Source of the DNA: Bradyrhizobium sp. LTSP885
GTDB lineage: Bacteria; Pseudomonadota; Alphaproteobacteria; Rhizobiales; Xanthobacteraceae
Assembly: GCF_000938305.1 (NCBI RefSeq)
Contig: NZ_JYMT01000034.1
Coordinates: 86,395-150,394, forward strand
Reading direction: 5' to 3'
Length of the DNA: 64,000 nucleotides
Position 1 is the first letter of the stretch; the number at the start of each line of letters is the position of its first letter. Of this stretch, positions 8,167-17,101 are shown in pieces. The notes below the pieces were generated by a model. The model ran no database searches. It saw only the letters and a program-made list of their open reading frames with translations, and was not told the origin of the DNA. Position numbers and translations under genes: made by a program.

Positions 8167-9006
8167 TCATTTGGATCGCGCCGGATCGCCGTTGCCTGAC
8201 AGCACCTGCGCCGCGCCGCCGATGGCGCGGCGGAAGGCTTCATCGAAGCTCACGCCCCGCACCTGCCACTTGTACGACTTGCGGCGCCAGTCGATTTGCC
8301 ACTGCGTGGCCCATCCGAACTCCTTATCATTCCAGACCAGCCGCCCGACCAACGCCGTCTGGCCTCCCTGCGGCACGACAACAGAAGTCAGTTTCGCCGT
8401 TGGCACCGTGGAGAGTTCGGCTGCGGTGATGTTCGATGCGGCGAGCTCGGCCGCACTCGGCAGCACGACGCGCATGCCGCGCTTGTCGGCGGCAGCCGCG
8501 AGCGCATCGCGCTGCAGGTCGGATTCCGTTCCGTCTGATGTCACAATGTAGTCCTTCGCACCCTGTCGCATCTCGACAAAGACGCCGAGCACCGGCCGCT
8601 GCGATGTCCACGGCTTGAGGCCGAGTTCCCCGAGGATGCCGTCGACTTGTTTGCCATCAAACTCCACCGTCAGATCGTAGGGACGGTCGCGGGTGCCCTG
8701 CTCGTCGCGATGCGGCTTGCCGGCGAACTGGTCGTGATAGCTGAAGTTGCTGACGAACTCCTTGGCCTTCGCCTTGTACGCCGCGAGCCGACCGTCGCCC
8801 GCGAGCTCAGGCTGACCCGAGACCTTGATCAGGACGTCCACGAGACATGTGCCGAAGCCGAGGATGCGGTTGGGCTCAAGTTGACCGGTGACGACGGTTT
8901 GCGCGCGGTAGAGATTGTCTTCAGCAGCAGCCGCACTGCTGCAACAGATCACAGCTGCCGCAAGGATCGCGATGAAATTCCGTCCCGTTTCCAGCAAGGC
9001 TGCCAT
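8167..9006 (-). CDS. DUF2066 family secreted protein
   Basis: 279-residue exported protein. I use the ATG at 9006 because AGGTGACC precedes it directly; a longer frame to 9057 has no ribosome-binding site. A signal peptide ends near SSAAAA. The body contains LYRAQTVVTGQLEPNRILGF at the start of the mature part and LTSVVVPQGGQTALVGRLVW later, the pattern of DUF2066 proteins. No biochemical function is established for the family as far as I know. It converges with amiR 17 bases away and is probably monocistronic. Confidence 0.75.
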   Translation of the reverse strand: MAALLETGRNFIAILAAAVICCSSAAAAEDNLYRAQTVVTGQLEPNRILGFGTCLVDVLIKVSGQPELAGDGRLAAYKAKAKEFVSNFSYHDQFAGKPHRDEQGTRDRPYDLTVEFDGKQVDGILGELGLKPWTSQRPVLGVFVEMRQGAKDYIVTSDGTESDLQRDALAAAADKRGMRVVLPSAAELAASNITAAELSTVPTAKLTSVVVPQGGQTALVGRLVWNDKEFGWATQWQIDWRRKSYKWQVRGVSFDEAFRRAIGGAAQVLSGNGDPARSK

Positions 9007-9210
9007 GGTCACCTCCCGCTTCACGATTGTTCGGTTTTGAGTGCAGATTGATCGCATTTCGCGGCAACGCCAACCGATTCCGACATGAGCCCATGCTGCG
9101 GGTTGCGCTGCGCGCTATGGCCACGCGCGGCCGGCCTGACATATGCTCCAGCGACGCGCGGCGGCGCCGGAAGCGTTGCCCATAACGAGCCTCCTTGCAG
9201 GAGACGTCCC

Positions 9211-10224
9211 TTGAAATGCTATGAGTTGCAGGGCCCCGGCGGCATCGACGCGCTGGCGCTGGTCGACAAGCCGGTTCCGCAGGCCGGCCCCGGCGAGGTG
9301 CTGGTGCGGTTGAAGGCGGCAACGCTGAACTATCGTGACCTGCTGACGGTCAAGGGCGGCTACGGCTCGCGCCAGAAATTTCCGCTGGTGCCGGTCTCCG
9401 ACGGCGCGGGTCGCGTCGAGGCGGTCGGCGCGGGCGTGAAGAATTTCGCGCCCAGCGACCGCGTCATCGGCAGCTTCTTCGAAAACTGGCTCGGCGGCGA
9501 GCCGAGCGAGACCCGGATGCGCGCCGCGCTCGGCGGCAGTGTCGACGGCGTGCTGACCGAATACCGGGTGTTCCCCGCGCGTGCGTTGGTGCGCACGCCT
9601 GACTATCTCAGCGACATCGAGGCCGCGGCGCTGCCATGCGCCGGCGTCACGGCGTGGAGCGCGGTGGTCAAGCTCGGCGATGTGAAGCCCGGGCAGACGG
9701 TGCTGACGCAGGGCACCGGCGGCGTCTCGCTGTTCGCACTGCAATTCGCCAAGATGTGCGGCGCCCGCGTCATCGCGACCTCCTCCAGCGACGCCAAGAT
9801 CGCACGGCTGAAGCAGCTCGGCGCCGACGTCACGTTCAACTACAAGACCACGCCCGACTGGGGCAAGAAGGCGCGCGAACTGACCGGTCGCGGCGTCGAT
9901 CTCGTCGTCGAAGTCGGCGGCGTCGGCACGCTGAACGAATCGATCCGCGCAACAAGAATTGGCGGCACCATCGCCTTCATCGGCGTGCTCGCCGGTCCAG
10001 CCACGTCCGACACCCGCCTGCCGCTGATGGTGATGCAGCAGCAGCGGCTGCAAGGCGTCACCGTCGGATCGGTCGAGGATTTGCAGGCGCTCTGCGACGG
10101 TATCAGCGTGCACGGTGTCAAGCCGGTGATCGACAAGGTGTTCGCGTTCGACCAGGTCAAGGAGGCGTTCGCCCATATGGCGAGCGGTGCCCATTTCGGC
10201 AAAGTCGCTATTGCGATCGGCTAG
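9211..10224 (+). CDS. NADPH:quinone oxidoreductase-like medium-chain dehydrogenase
   Basis: 337-residue medium-chain dehydrogenase/reductase of the zinc-free quinone oxidoreductase type. The N-terminal GroES-like domain has GEVLVRLKAATLNYRD. The Rossmann domain has the cofactor motif TQGTGGVSLFALQFAK around 165-180 and IATSSSDAKIARLKQLGAD after it. I begin at the TTG at 9211, which has AGGAG seven bases upstream; the next in-frame ATG would remove conserved sequence. It likely reduces a quinone, enone or similar carbonyl using NADPH. It converges with the enoyl-CoA hydratase gene. Substrate unknown. Confidence 0.88.
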   Translation: MKCYELQGPGGIDALALVDKPVPQAGPGEVLVRLKAATLNYRDLLTVKGGYGSRQKFPLVPVSDGAGRVEAVGAGVKNFAPSDRVIGSFFENWLGGEPSETRMRAALGGSVDGVLTEYRVFPARALVRTPDYLSDIEAAALPCAGVTAWSAVVKLGDVKPGQTVLTQGTGGVSLFALQFAKMCGARVIATSSSDAKIARLKQLGADVTFNYKTTPDWGKKARELTGRGVDLVVEVGGVGTLNESIRATRIGGTIAFIGVLAGPATSDTRLPLMVMQQQRLQGVTVGSVEDLQALCDGISVHGVKPVIDKVFAFDQVKEAFAHMASGAHFGKVAIAIG

Positions 10225-10245
10225 GGTGACACCCTGCATCAAGGC

Positions 10246-11019
10246 CTATCGCCCCGTGAACTGCGCCTTGCGCTTCTCGACGAAGGCGTTGCGGCCTTCC
10301 AGCGCATCCGCGCTCTGGCGAATCTCGGACTGCACCTCGATCTCACGACGGAACTGATCCGCGTAGCTGGCGTGCTCGCTCTCCTCGAGCAATTGCCGCG
10401 TTGCGACCATCGCCCGGGTCGGCCCGTCGCCGAGACGGCGGGCGAGCGTCTTCGCCTCATCGAGCAGTCTTGCCTCGTCGACGACGTCGCGCACCAGTCC
10501 CCACTCCTTCGCCCGCTCCGCCGACAGCGGCTCGTTCAACAGCATCAAATCGAGCGCGCGCTGGCGGCCGATCAGACGCGGCAACAGCCAGGTCGAGCCG
10601 AGATCGGGCACCAGGCCGATCCGGCTGAACACCTGGATGAAGCTTGCCGAGCGCGCCGCGAGGATGATGTCACCGGACATCGCGAGGCTGAAGCCGCCGC
10701 CGGCCGCAACACCGTTGACCGCGACCACGACCGGCACGCGGCATTCGCGCAAGGATCGCAACGCCGGCCAATAATGCGTCATGACGCCGGTCACGATGTC
10801 ATTGCCGAGCGACTGGAACGCCTTGAGGTTCTGCCCCGAGCAGAAGCCACGACCCTCCCCGGTCAGTACCAGCGCGCGGATCGTGGCGTCACCCGTCATC
10901 TCGCCGATCGCGGCCGCGAGATCGCCGAGCAGCTCCGGCGTCATCGCGTTCAGGCTGGCGGGATCGTTGAGCGTCAGGATACCGATATTGCCGTCGCGCT
11001 CGCGCTTCACAGCGGTCAT
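10246..11019 (-). CDS. Enoyl-CoA hydratase/isomerase family protein (PaaG-like)
   Basis: 257-residue crotonase-fold enzyme. Oxyanion-hole elements are seen at residues 55-65 (GEGRGFCSGQNLKAF) and 100-110 (NGVAAGGGFSLAMSGD), followed by SRIGLVPDLGSTWLLPR. Asp in LVPDLG corresponds to the catalytic acid position of isomerase-type members, which suggests an enoyl-CoA isomerase of the PaaG kind rather than a two-Glu hydratase. It acts on acyl-CoA esters in the cytoplasm. It is divergent from the gamma-glutamyltransferase gene with about 100 bases between. No pathway partners adjoin it. Confidence 0.88.
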   Translation of the reverse strand: MTAVKRERDGNIGILTLNDPASLNAMTPELLGDLAAAIGEMTGDATIRALVLTGEGRGFCSGQNLKAFQSLGNDIVTGVMTHYWPALRSLRECRVPVVVAVNGVAAGGGFSLAMSGDIILAARSASFIQVFSRIGLVPDLGSTWLLPRLIGRQRALDLMLLNEPLSAERAKEWGLVRDVVDEARLLDEAKTLARRLGDGPTRAMVATRQLLEESEHASYADQFRREIEVQSEIRQSADALEGRNAFVEKRKAQFTGR

Positions 11020-11057
11020 TTTCCTCTCCCCGGAATAGCTTGTTGTTGCACTGACTG

Positions 11058-11080
11058 TGCCATGCTTGGCATGCTATGCC
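11058..11080. promoter_or_regulatory. Overlapping palindromes between divergent genes
   Basis: TGCCA-TGCT-TGGCA (11058-11071) overlaps GGCAT-GCT-ATGCC (11068-11080) in the 100-base divergent region between the crotonase gene and the gamma-glutamyltransferase gene. This is an operator-like arrangement. The cognate regulator is unknown. Confidence 0.4.
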
Positions 11081-11120
11081 AACGTGCCCCACCCGCAACA
11101 AGAACAGCGAAAGCAACGTC

Positions 11121-12707
11121 ATGTCCGACCAGTTCTCCAACTCGCAAGTGATCCGCAAGCCCGCCGTCACCTCCAGCGGCGGCATCGTTGCCGCGCAGTC
11201 GCGCAAGGCGGCGGAGGTCGGCGCGGCGGTATTGGCAGCGGGCGGCGATTGCGTCGATGCGGTGATTGCAACCACGTTTGCCCTTGGCGTTTTGGAGCCG
11301 TGGATGAGCGGCGCCGGCGGCGGCGGCGCCATGGTACTCTATCGCGCCCGCGAGAACCGGTATGAAGTGATCGACTACGGCATGCGCGCGCCCGACAGCC
11401 TGCGCGTCGAGGATTATCCGCTGACCGGCGGCACCGCCTCCGACATCTTTCCCTGGGCGCGGGTCAAGGACGACCGCAATCTGCACGGGCCCGGCTCGAT
11501 CGCGGTGCCCGGCGTGGTCGCCGGCATGGAGGAGGCGCATCGCCGCCACGCCAAACTGCCGTGGAAGGAGTTGCTGGCGCCGAGCGTCAAGCTCGCCGGC
11601 GAGGGCCTGCTGGTGGATTGGTGGACCACCGCGATGATCGCGAGTTCCGCCGCCGATCTCAGGCGCTATCCCGCGAGTGCCGCGGCGTATCTGCAGGACG
11701 GCCTGCCGCCGAATGCGCAATGGGGCATCAGATCGGTCGTCCGCATGCCGCAGGACAGGCTGAAGGCGACGATGGCGCAACTCGCCGCGGCAGGCGCGCG
11801 CGACTTCTACGAGGGCGATCTGGCGCGCAGCATCGCCGACGACATCCAGGCCGCCGGTGGCGCGCTGTCGGTGCGCGATCTCGCCGCGTTCCGCGCCCAT
11901 CTGCGCGAGCCGCTGGCGATCCCCTATCGCGGCGGCACGGTCTACGCGACGCCGGAATTGACTGCTGGCCCGACCATGGCGCGGACGCTCGGCCTGTTGC
12001 AGAAGGCATTCGAGCCCGCGCGTGGCGGTCCCGATGCTGTGGCCTACGCGGCCTATGCGGAGGCGTTGCAGGCCGCCTATCGCGAGCGGCTGAAGGACAT
12101 GGGTGACGTTGACGGCCGCCGCGCGCTCGGTGCCGAGGCGATCGCACCAAGCTGCACGACGCATTTCTCCGCAGTCGATCGCGACGGCAACATGGCCGCG
12201 GTGACGCAGACGCTGCTGTCGAACTTCGGCTCGAAATTCGTGACGCCGAACACCGGGCTGACCATGAACAACGGCATCATGTGGTTCGATCCGACACAAG
12301 GCAATCCGAACTCGCTCGCAGCAGGCAAGCGCTGCCTGACCAATTACACCCCCGTGGTGGCGCAGGCCGCCGATGGCCGCCGCCTTGCCGCCGGTGCATC
12401 GGGCGGCCGCCGCATCCTGCCCGCGGTGTCGCAGCTTCTGTCCTTTGTGATGGATTTCGGAATGGACCTCGACGCCGCGATCCATCAGCCGCGGATCGAT
12501 GCCAGCGAAGGCGCGGTCGTGATCGGCGACGTCCGCCTTCCGGCCGCCACCCGCGACACCTTGCGCGGGCGTTTCGACTTCGAGGAAGCGCGCACCCAGA
12601 CCCTGCCGATGAAGTTCGCCTGCCCGAGCCTCGTGCTGCGCGACGGCACCACCAACAGCGGTGCCACCGAGCCGTTCCAGCCGTGGGGCGATGCGGTGGC
12701 GGAGTAA
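11121..12707 (+). CDS. ggt: Gamma-glutamyltransferase family protein
   Basis: 528-residue Ntn-hydrolase precursor. Autocleavage would occur before T346 in SCTTHFSAVD, giving a large and a small subunit. Downstream are NFGSKFVTPNTGLTMNNGIM and the GASGGRRILPA glycine-rich loop. Family enzymes transfer or hydrolyse gamma-glutamyl groups, as in glutathione. No clear signal peptide is seen, so it may be cytoplasmic and belong to the wider family that includes cephalosporin acylase-like and amide-cleaving members. I chose the ATG at 11121; an upstream ATG at 11076 adds 15 residues and neither has a strong ribosome-binding site. Confidence 0.88.
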   Translation: MSDQFSNSQVIRKPAVTSSGGIVAAQSRKAAEVGAAVLAAGGDCVDAVIATTFALGVLEPWMSGAGGGGAMVLYRARENRYEVIDYGMRAPDSLRVEDYPLTGGTASDIFPWARVKDDRNLHGPGSIAVPGVVAGMEEAHRRHAKLPWKELLAPSVKLAGEGLLVDWWTTAMIASSAADLRRYPASAAAYLQDGLPPNAQWGIRSVVRMPQDRLKATMAQLAAAGARDFYEGDLARSIADDIQAAGGALSVRDLAAFRAHLREPLAIPYRGGTVYATPELTAGPTMARTLGLLQKAFEPARGGPDAVAYAAYAEALQAAYRERLKDMGDVDGRRALGAEAIAPSCTTHFSAVDRDGNMAAVTQTLLSNFGSKFVTPNTGLTMNNGIMWFDPTQGNPNSLAAGKRCLTNYTPVVAQAADGRRLAAGASGGRRILPAVSQLLSFVMDFGMDLDAAIHQPRIDASEGAVVIGDVRLPAATRDTLRGRFDFEEARTQTLPMKFACPSLVLRDGTTNSGATEPFQPWGDAVAE

Positions 12708-12709
12708 CT

Positions 12710-12839
12710 CACTGTCGTCCCTGCGAAAGCAGGGACCCAAAACCACAGGGCGTGTTGTTGAAGTAGGCTGCAGCCCCAGCGTCGCGCATCAATTGCCATT
12801 TGTGGTTATGGGGCCCGGGTCAAGCCCGGGACGACACTG
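12710..12839. repeat. Palindromic intergenic repeat element (paired hairpins)
   Basis: The ends CACTGTCGTCCC and GGGACGACACTG form an inverted repeat with one mismatch. Inside the left end is a perfect hairpin GTCCCTGC-GAAA-GCAGGGAC, and inside the right end CCCGGG-TCAAG-CCCGGG. The layout resembles paired REP-like units common between genes in this group of bacteria. It directly follows the stop of the gamma-glutamyltransferase gene. Confidence 0.6.
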
Positions 12840-12914
12840 AATTTGTTGCGCTTCCTGCGAGTCACACTTTCGAATTCTCGCGACATGTTTCGCCCGAGCT
12901 TTGCATTTCGTTTC

Positions 12915-13130
12915 GCCCTCTCATCGAATAGAGGGCGCAGGGAAAGCCGGGTGCACGCTGCACCCGCGGTCCCGTGTGCAAAGGTAGAGAAAGAAAGCGC
13001 ACACGAGCATACAGGTTCAGCGGAGGCACTCCGGCTTTCCCTGCGCGATGGGTTACGGCTTATACGTGCTCTCCCCGGCGAAGACCGGGCTTGTTTGTCA
13101 CCGTCGTCCACGAGACGCGGATGCGTCTTG
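12915..13130. repeat. Highly structured non-coding repeat with nested inverted repeats
   Basis: Contains GCCCTCT/AGAGGGC (12915-12936) and a perfect 16-bp inverted repeat (12935-12950 with 13031-13046). The latter encloses two smaller stems, CGGGTGCA-CGC-TGCACCCG (12948-12966) and CGTGTGC...GCACACG (about 12972-13004). Hairpins near 13076-13091 (CCCGG..CCGGG) and AGACGC-GGAT-GCGTCT (13115-13130) follow. Open frames through it on both strands have unusual composition and no recognisable domain. I recall very similar sequence recurring between genes in Bradyrhizobium genomes, so I treat it as a dispersed element rather than a gene. No clear function. Confidence 0.55.
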
Positions 13131-13410
13131 CGAACTTTTGCCTGCCACTGGGGCGTCGGGACCACACGATTTCACCGTCCGCCTCTGCCACGCTCGTCAG
13201 TCGTGACATCGGCGTCCACCGCATCCCACCGCGCGTTCGTGACGTGCGCTCGCCCCTCAATCGGGTGGGACGGCCAATTCATACACTGAGTTTCACTTCC
13301 GATAAAGCGAAATATTTTTGCGCGAAGGGCTTGCGCCGTCGGGCAACTCAGTGATTGAGCGTCACGCGGAAACCAGAGGCACGTACGCATGGCACTCCCG
13401 CATATTATTG
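13131..13410. other. Intergenic stretch with no supported gene
   Basis: Continues the repeat-like region. Short open frames exist on both strands but lack ribosome-binding sites and recognisable motifs. Nothing further can be supported until the operator-like palindrome at 13411. Confidence 0.4.
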
Positions 13411-13424
13411 TCTGTACATACAGA
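13411..13424. promoter_or_regulatory. MarR-type operator candidate
   Basis: TCTGTA-CA-TACAGA is a perfect 6-bp-arm palindrome 73 bases upstream of the marR-family gene, followed by another CTGTA half-site at 13433-13437. MarR proteins usually bind such palindromes in their own promoter and repress themselves and an adjacent exporter. Assignment is by position and symmetry only. Confidence 0.5.
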
Positions 13425-13496
13425 TATCTTACCTGTAGATGCACATAAAGTGGCCGGAACATATATGGCATCTCCGGACCCGGGAGACAGCTTGCG

Positions 13497-13955
13497 ATGA
13501 GCCGCGACACCGTGATCGAAATGCGCGAGGCGTGCACCTGTATGCGGTTGCGCCGCGCCGGCCGCCGGGTCACCCAGCTCTACGACCGTCACCTTGCCTC
13601 GGTCGGCCTCACGTCGGGCCAGCACGGGCTGCTGGCCCGGCTACAGGGCGCAAGCCTGCAGGGCAAGCCGGCGTTGCCGATCGGCACGCTCGCCGAACTG
13701 CACGGCATGGATCCGACCACGCTGACGCGAAACCTTAAACTGCTGCTCGATGCCAAACTGGTGCGCAACGGCCGCGACGACGCCGACCGCCGCGTGCGCA
13801 CGGTGGCGCTGACCGAGGCGGGCCGCAAGCGCCTGACCGAGGCCGCACCGGAATGGCGCAAGGCGCAGCGTGAGGTCGAAAGCGCGCTCGGCACCGAAGC
13901 GATGCTGGCGCTCAACGGCCTGCTCGACCTCGCCAACGCAAAGCTTCCGGCCTGA
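13497..13955 (+). CDS. MarR family transcriptional regulator
   Basis: 152-residue winged-helix regulator. The DNA-binding core around residues 60-105 has TLAELHGMDPTTLTRNLKLL as the recognition segment and DDADRRVRTVALTEAGRK as the wing. The N-terminal CTCMRLRRAGRRVTQLYDR matches dimerisation helix patterns. Three cysteines lie in the first part (two at CTC), which may allow redox sensing, but that is speculation. The gene overlaps or abuts the MATE exporter gene, so it most likely controls that exporter and itself through the palindrome at 13411-13424. Confidence 0.9.
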   Translation: MSRDTVIEMREACTCMRLRRAGRRVTQLYDRHLASVGLTSGQHGLLARLQGASLQGKPALPIGTLAELHGMDPTTLTRNLKLLLDAKLVRNGRDDADRRVRTVALTEAGRKRLTEAAPEWRKAQREVESALGTEAMLALNGLLDLANAKLPA

Positions 13956-13975
13956 TGGTCGAACGGAGATTCACG

Positions 13976-15397
13976 ATGTCGCAGACCTCGCTTCCCGGCC
14001 GCGCCGCCGCCGACCCGGCCGCGATGCGCGCACCGCCCGGCGTGCTCGATGGCCCGATCGTGCCGACGCTGCTACGTCTGGCGCTGCCGACGATCGTGGT
14101 CCTGGTGGTGCAGACGCTGGTCGGCGTTCTCGAAACCTATTTCATCGGCTTTCTCGGCACCGCGGCGCTTGCCGGCACCGCGCTGGTGTTCCCGGTGCTG
14201 ATGCTGATGCAGATGATGTCGAACGGCGGCGTCGGTGGCGGCGTCGCCTCCGCGGTGGCACGCGCGATCGGCGCCGGACGCCGCGACGACGCCGAGGCTT
14301 TGGCGTGGCATGCGGTCGTGATCGCCATGGTAATCGGCGCGGTGTTTTGCATCGCTGCGATCGCCAGCGGCCCGCGGCTCTATCGCGCGATGGGCGGCGA
14401 GCACGACACGCTCGCCGCGGCGCTGACCTATTCGAACGCGGTGTTCGCAGGCTCGATTCCGATCTGGATCGTCGCGCTGCTCTCGGCGGTGCTGCGCGGC
14501 GCAGGCAATGTCCGGGTGCCTGCAATCGTGACGCTGACCGGTGCGATCCTTCTCATACCGCTGTCGCCGGCGCTGATCTTCGGCATTGGTCCGATGCCGC
14601 GGCTCGGCGTGGCCGGCGGCGGCGTGGCGGTCGTGACCTATTATCTGATCGGCCTCGCGATGCTGGTCGGATTCATGCGGTCGGCGCGTAGCCCGATCAG
14701 GCTGCGCATCACGCCACTCAGCGGGCGGTTGTTCCGCGACATTCTCGGGGTCGGTTTTCTATCGGCGATCGGCACCGTGATGGCCAACCTCACGGTCGCA
14801 CTGGTCACCGCCGCCGTCGGCCGTTTCGGCGCCGACGCGATCGCCGGCTATGGCCTCGCGTCGCGCATCGATTACATGCAGATCCCCGTGATGTTCGGGC
14901 TCGGCACCGGGCTGGTCACGATGGTCGGCGTCGCCACCGGCGCGGGCCAGACCGCGCGCGCAACGCGCATCGCCTGGACCGGCGCGGGCATTGCATTCGT
15001 CATCACCGAAACGATCGGGGTGGCGGCGTCGCTGTTCCCCACCGCGTGGCTCGGCCTGTTCTCGAGCGCGCCGCAGGTGCTGGCGGACGGCTCGCTCTAT
15101 CTGCACACCGTGGCGCCGTTCTACGGCGTGGTCGGCGCCGGCATGGCGCTGTATTTCGCGGGCCAGGGCGCCAAGCGCGTGCTGATCCCGCTGCTCGCCG
15201 GCACCGTCCGCCTGATCGTGGCCGCCGGCATCGGCTGGTTCGCGGTCGCCTCATGGGGCGCCGGACTGCCGACGCTGTTCAGTATTGTCGCAGTATCGGC
15301 CGTGCTGTTCGGCGGCATCATCGTGTCAGCGACATTCGCACGGACGCGCAACGAGAGCCGCGTCGTGGCTGCGCTCCAGGCCAGCGCCGCGGAGTAA
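13976..15397 (+). CDS. MATE family efflux transporter
   Basis: 473-residue polytopic protein with twelve predicted membrane segments of the multidrug and toxic compound extrusion family. Features include TYFIGFLGTAALAGTALVFP in the first repeat and AIAGYGLASRIDYMQIPVMF in the second. MATE proteins export organic cations or toxins using a proton or sodium gradient. I start at the ATG at 13976, preceded by GGAGA at seven bases; an ATG at 13955 overlapping the marR stop codon adds seven residues and is possible. It forms an operon with the marR gene upstream. Confidence 0.9.
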   Translation: MSQTSLPGRAAADPAAMRAPPGVLDGPIVPTLLRLALPTIVVLVVQTLVGVLETYFIGFLGTAALAGTALVFPVLMLMQMMSNGGVGGGVASAVARAIGAGRRDDAEALAWHAVVIAMVIGAVFCIAAIASGPRLYRAMGGEHDTLAAALTYSNAVFAGSIPIWIVALLSAVLRGAGNVRVPAIVTLTGAILLIPLSPALIFGIGPMPRLGVAGGGVAVVTYYLIGLAMLVGFMRSARSPIRLRITPLSGRLFRDILGVGFLSAIGTVMANLTVALVTAAVGRFGADAIAGYGLASRIDYMQIPVMFGLGTGLVTMVGVATGAGQTARATRIAWTGAGIAFVITETIGVAASLFPTAWLGLFSSAPQVLADGSLYLHTVAPFYGVVGAGMALYFAGQGAKRVLIPLLAGTVRLIVAAGIGWFAVASWGAGLPTLFSIVAVSAVLFGGIIVSATFARTRNESRVVAALQASAAE

Positions 15398-15479
15398 ACG
15401 CCCCCGCAACCGCCAAGATCACACGTTCGACACGAACGGCCGACACGGTGGGACTTTCCGTCCCGCCCTGGAAGCAATC

Positions 15480-16469
15480 ATGCGCTGCCCTCCATTCGTG
15501 TTCCCCGCCCTTTGCTACCTTGCAGTCTCCACGGCACAGGCGGCCGGGCTGAAAGCGTTCAACGTCCCTGCGAGCCCCGACGGACCCGCGATCAGAGGGC
15601 TGGTCTGGCATCCCTGCGCGCAGGCACCGCAGGAAATCGACGCCCGCGGCGGCCGAACGTTCTTCGGCGTGAACGACTGTCCGATCGTGGGAGACAGACT
15701 GCCGCTCATCGTGATCTCGCATGGCAGGACGGGATGGCTCGGCGGCCATCATGACACCGGCGCCGCCCTGGCGGACGCCGGCTTCATCGTTCTGGCGATC
15801 AATCATCCGACCGACACCGGGAGCGACACCAGCGGCACGGACAGTCTTGCCGTCCTGGTCGAACGGCCCACCGACATCAAGCGTTCGATCGACTACATGC
15901 TCGAGCGATGGCCGGACGCGGCACGCATCGATGCCGGGCGCATCGGGCTCTACGGCTTCTCCTGGGGTGGGTATACCGGCCTGGCTGTCATTGGCGGCAA
16001 CCCCGACCTCCGCAAGGGTCTGCCGAAATGCCAAACATCGACCTTGCGCGCCTGCAAGGAACTGGAGGCCGGCGAGATTCCCGCGCATGCGATCGTCCAT
16101 GATCCGCGCATCAAGGCCGCCATCATCGTCGATCCGTTTCCGGATTTCGTCTTCCCAAAGGAGAATCTGAAAGGCGTGACGATCCCGGTTCAATTGTGGA
16201 GCTCGGATCCCGCGCAGAATGGCGACGGCCTGTCCGGGTGTTGTGCCGTTACCGTCAACGACAAGCTCCCGTCGAAGCCGGACTATCATTTGGTGAAGGA
16301 CGCAAAACACTTCTCCTTCCTTGCGCTCTGCACGCCGAAGGAAGCCGAGGCGATGGCCCGCATCTGCACCGACGCGCCAGGCTTCGATCGCGTCGCCTTT
16401 CACGGGCAGTTTCACACTGAGGCGATTGCGTTCTTCAGGAATCATCTGGGTGAAGCGGTGGCCAGGTGA
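15480..16469 (+). CDS. Secreted alpha/beta hydrolase (dienelactone-hydrolase-like)
   Basis: 329-residue protein with a signal peptide (residues 1-22, cleaved near AQAAG) and an alpha/beta-hydrolase core. The oxyanion stretch is VISHGRTGWLGGHHD, the nucleophile elbow is GFSWGG with S161, and a likely catalytic His lies in KDAKHFSFL near residue 285. It resembles predicted dienelactone hydrolases and platelet-activating-factor acetylhydrolase-like proteins. Several cysteines, including GCC, suggest disulfides in the periplasm. Substrate unknown. It stands alone on the plus strand about 80 bases after the MATE gene. Confidence 0.82.
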   Translation: MRCPPFVFPALCYLAVSTAQAAGLKAFNVPASPDGPAIRGLVWHPCAQAPQEIDARGGRTFFGVNDCPIVGDRLPLIVISHGRTGWLGGHHDTGAALADAGFIVLAINHPTDTGSDTSGTDSLAVLVERPTDIKRSIDYMLERWPDAARIDAGRIGLYGFSWGGYTGLAVIGGNPDLRKGLPKCQTSTLRACKELEAGEIPAHAIVHDPRIKAAIIVDPFPDFVFPKENLKGVTIPVQLWSSDPAQNGDGLSGCCAVTVNDKLPSKPDYHLVKDAKHFSFLALCTPKEAEAMARICTDAPGFDRVAFHGQFHTEAIAFFRNHLGEAVAR

Positions 16470-16510
16470 GCGGAATGTTTGCGCGGATCAGCTTGAGAAG
16501 AAGTTCAATT

Positions 16511-17074
16511 TTAAAGACCAAGTGTGATCTCGACCCAATGAACGACAGTTTCGCTGTTGAGGAATGCGATCACGGTCGGCTCAATCGCGATTGCGTCAGG
16601 GTGCGCGACGAGGGCCGTTGCGACGACGGCATCGCACCGATCATTGAATGCAATGGCCACCGCTGAGCCCCGAGAGCCCGCGGTCGTGTAGACCCGGCTT
16701 CGACCCTTCATTCGGCCAACGGTGATGGCAGTTCCGGCGGGCGACGCCAGGCGCCGTTCGCCGATGAATCCGAGATCGGCAATGCGATCGAGCTCCTCGT
16801 CATCTGCAACGCCCGTGGTGCAGTTACAGAAGCCCATCTTGGCTCTGATGTAGACGTTGACCTCAACGCCGCAATCTTTGGCCGCGCAACGGAACGCCCT
16901 GCCCTTTCCCCATTCGTCGATTGGAAACGGCCATTCCGCCTCGGCCCAGAGCGGATGGTGAGGCGTTGCCAGCTTGCCGTCATCGGTGACCGAGCGCCAT
17001 CCATCATAGACAAACGGAATTGAGCCCCCGAGGCAAAGGCCTGCGATAATGGTTATGAGCAGACCTCGTCTCAT
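16511..17074 (-). CDS. Hypothetical exported or membrane-anchored protein
   Basis: 187 residues, not recognised. Residues 1-20 are hydrophobic after MRRG and could be a signal anchor. The remainder has two cysteine pairs (CAAKDC and CNCTTG), a basic segment GRMKGRSRVY, and an alternating hydrophobic C-terminus typical of a beta domain. It lies on the same strand as the TPR protein gene, 27 bases after that gene's stop, so the two may be co-transcribed. Codon use looks native. Confidence 0.65.
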   Translation of the reverse strand: MRRGLLITIIAGLCLGGSIPFVYDGWRSVTDDGKLATPHHPLWAEAEWPFPIDEWGKGRAFRCAAKDCGVEVNVYIRAKMGFCNCTTGVADDEELDRIADLGFIGERRLASPAGTAITVGRMKGRSRVYTTAGSRGSAVAIAFNDRCDAVVATALVAHPDAIAIEPTVIAFLNSETVVHWVEITLGL

Positions 17075-17101
17075 CGGATCGTTGCCGAGATTGCCGTTTC
17101 A

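Noticed and set aside
12843..13354. Open frames on both strands in the intergenic region after ggt
   Set aside because: They run through nested inverted repeats, lack ribosome-binding sites, and resemble intergenic repeat sequence, so I annotated a repeat instead.
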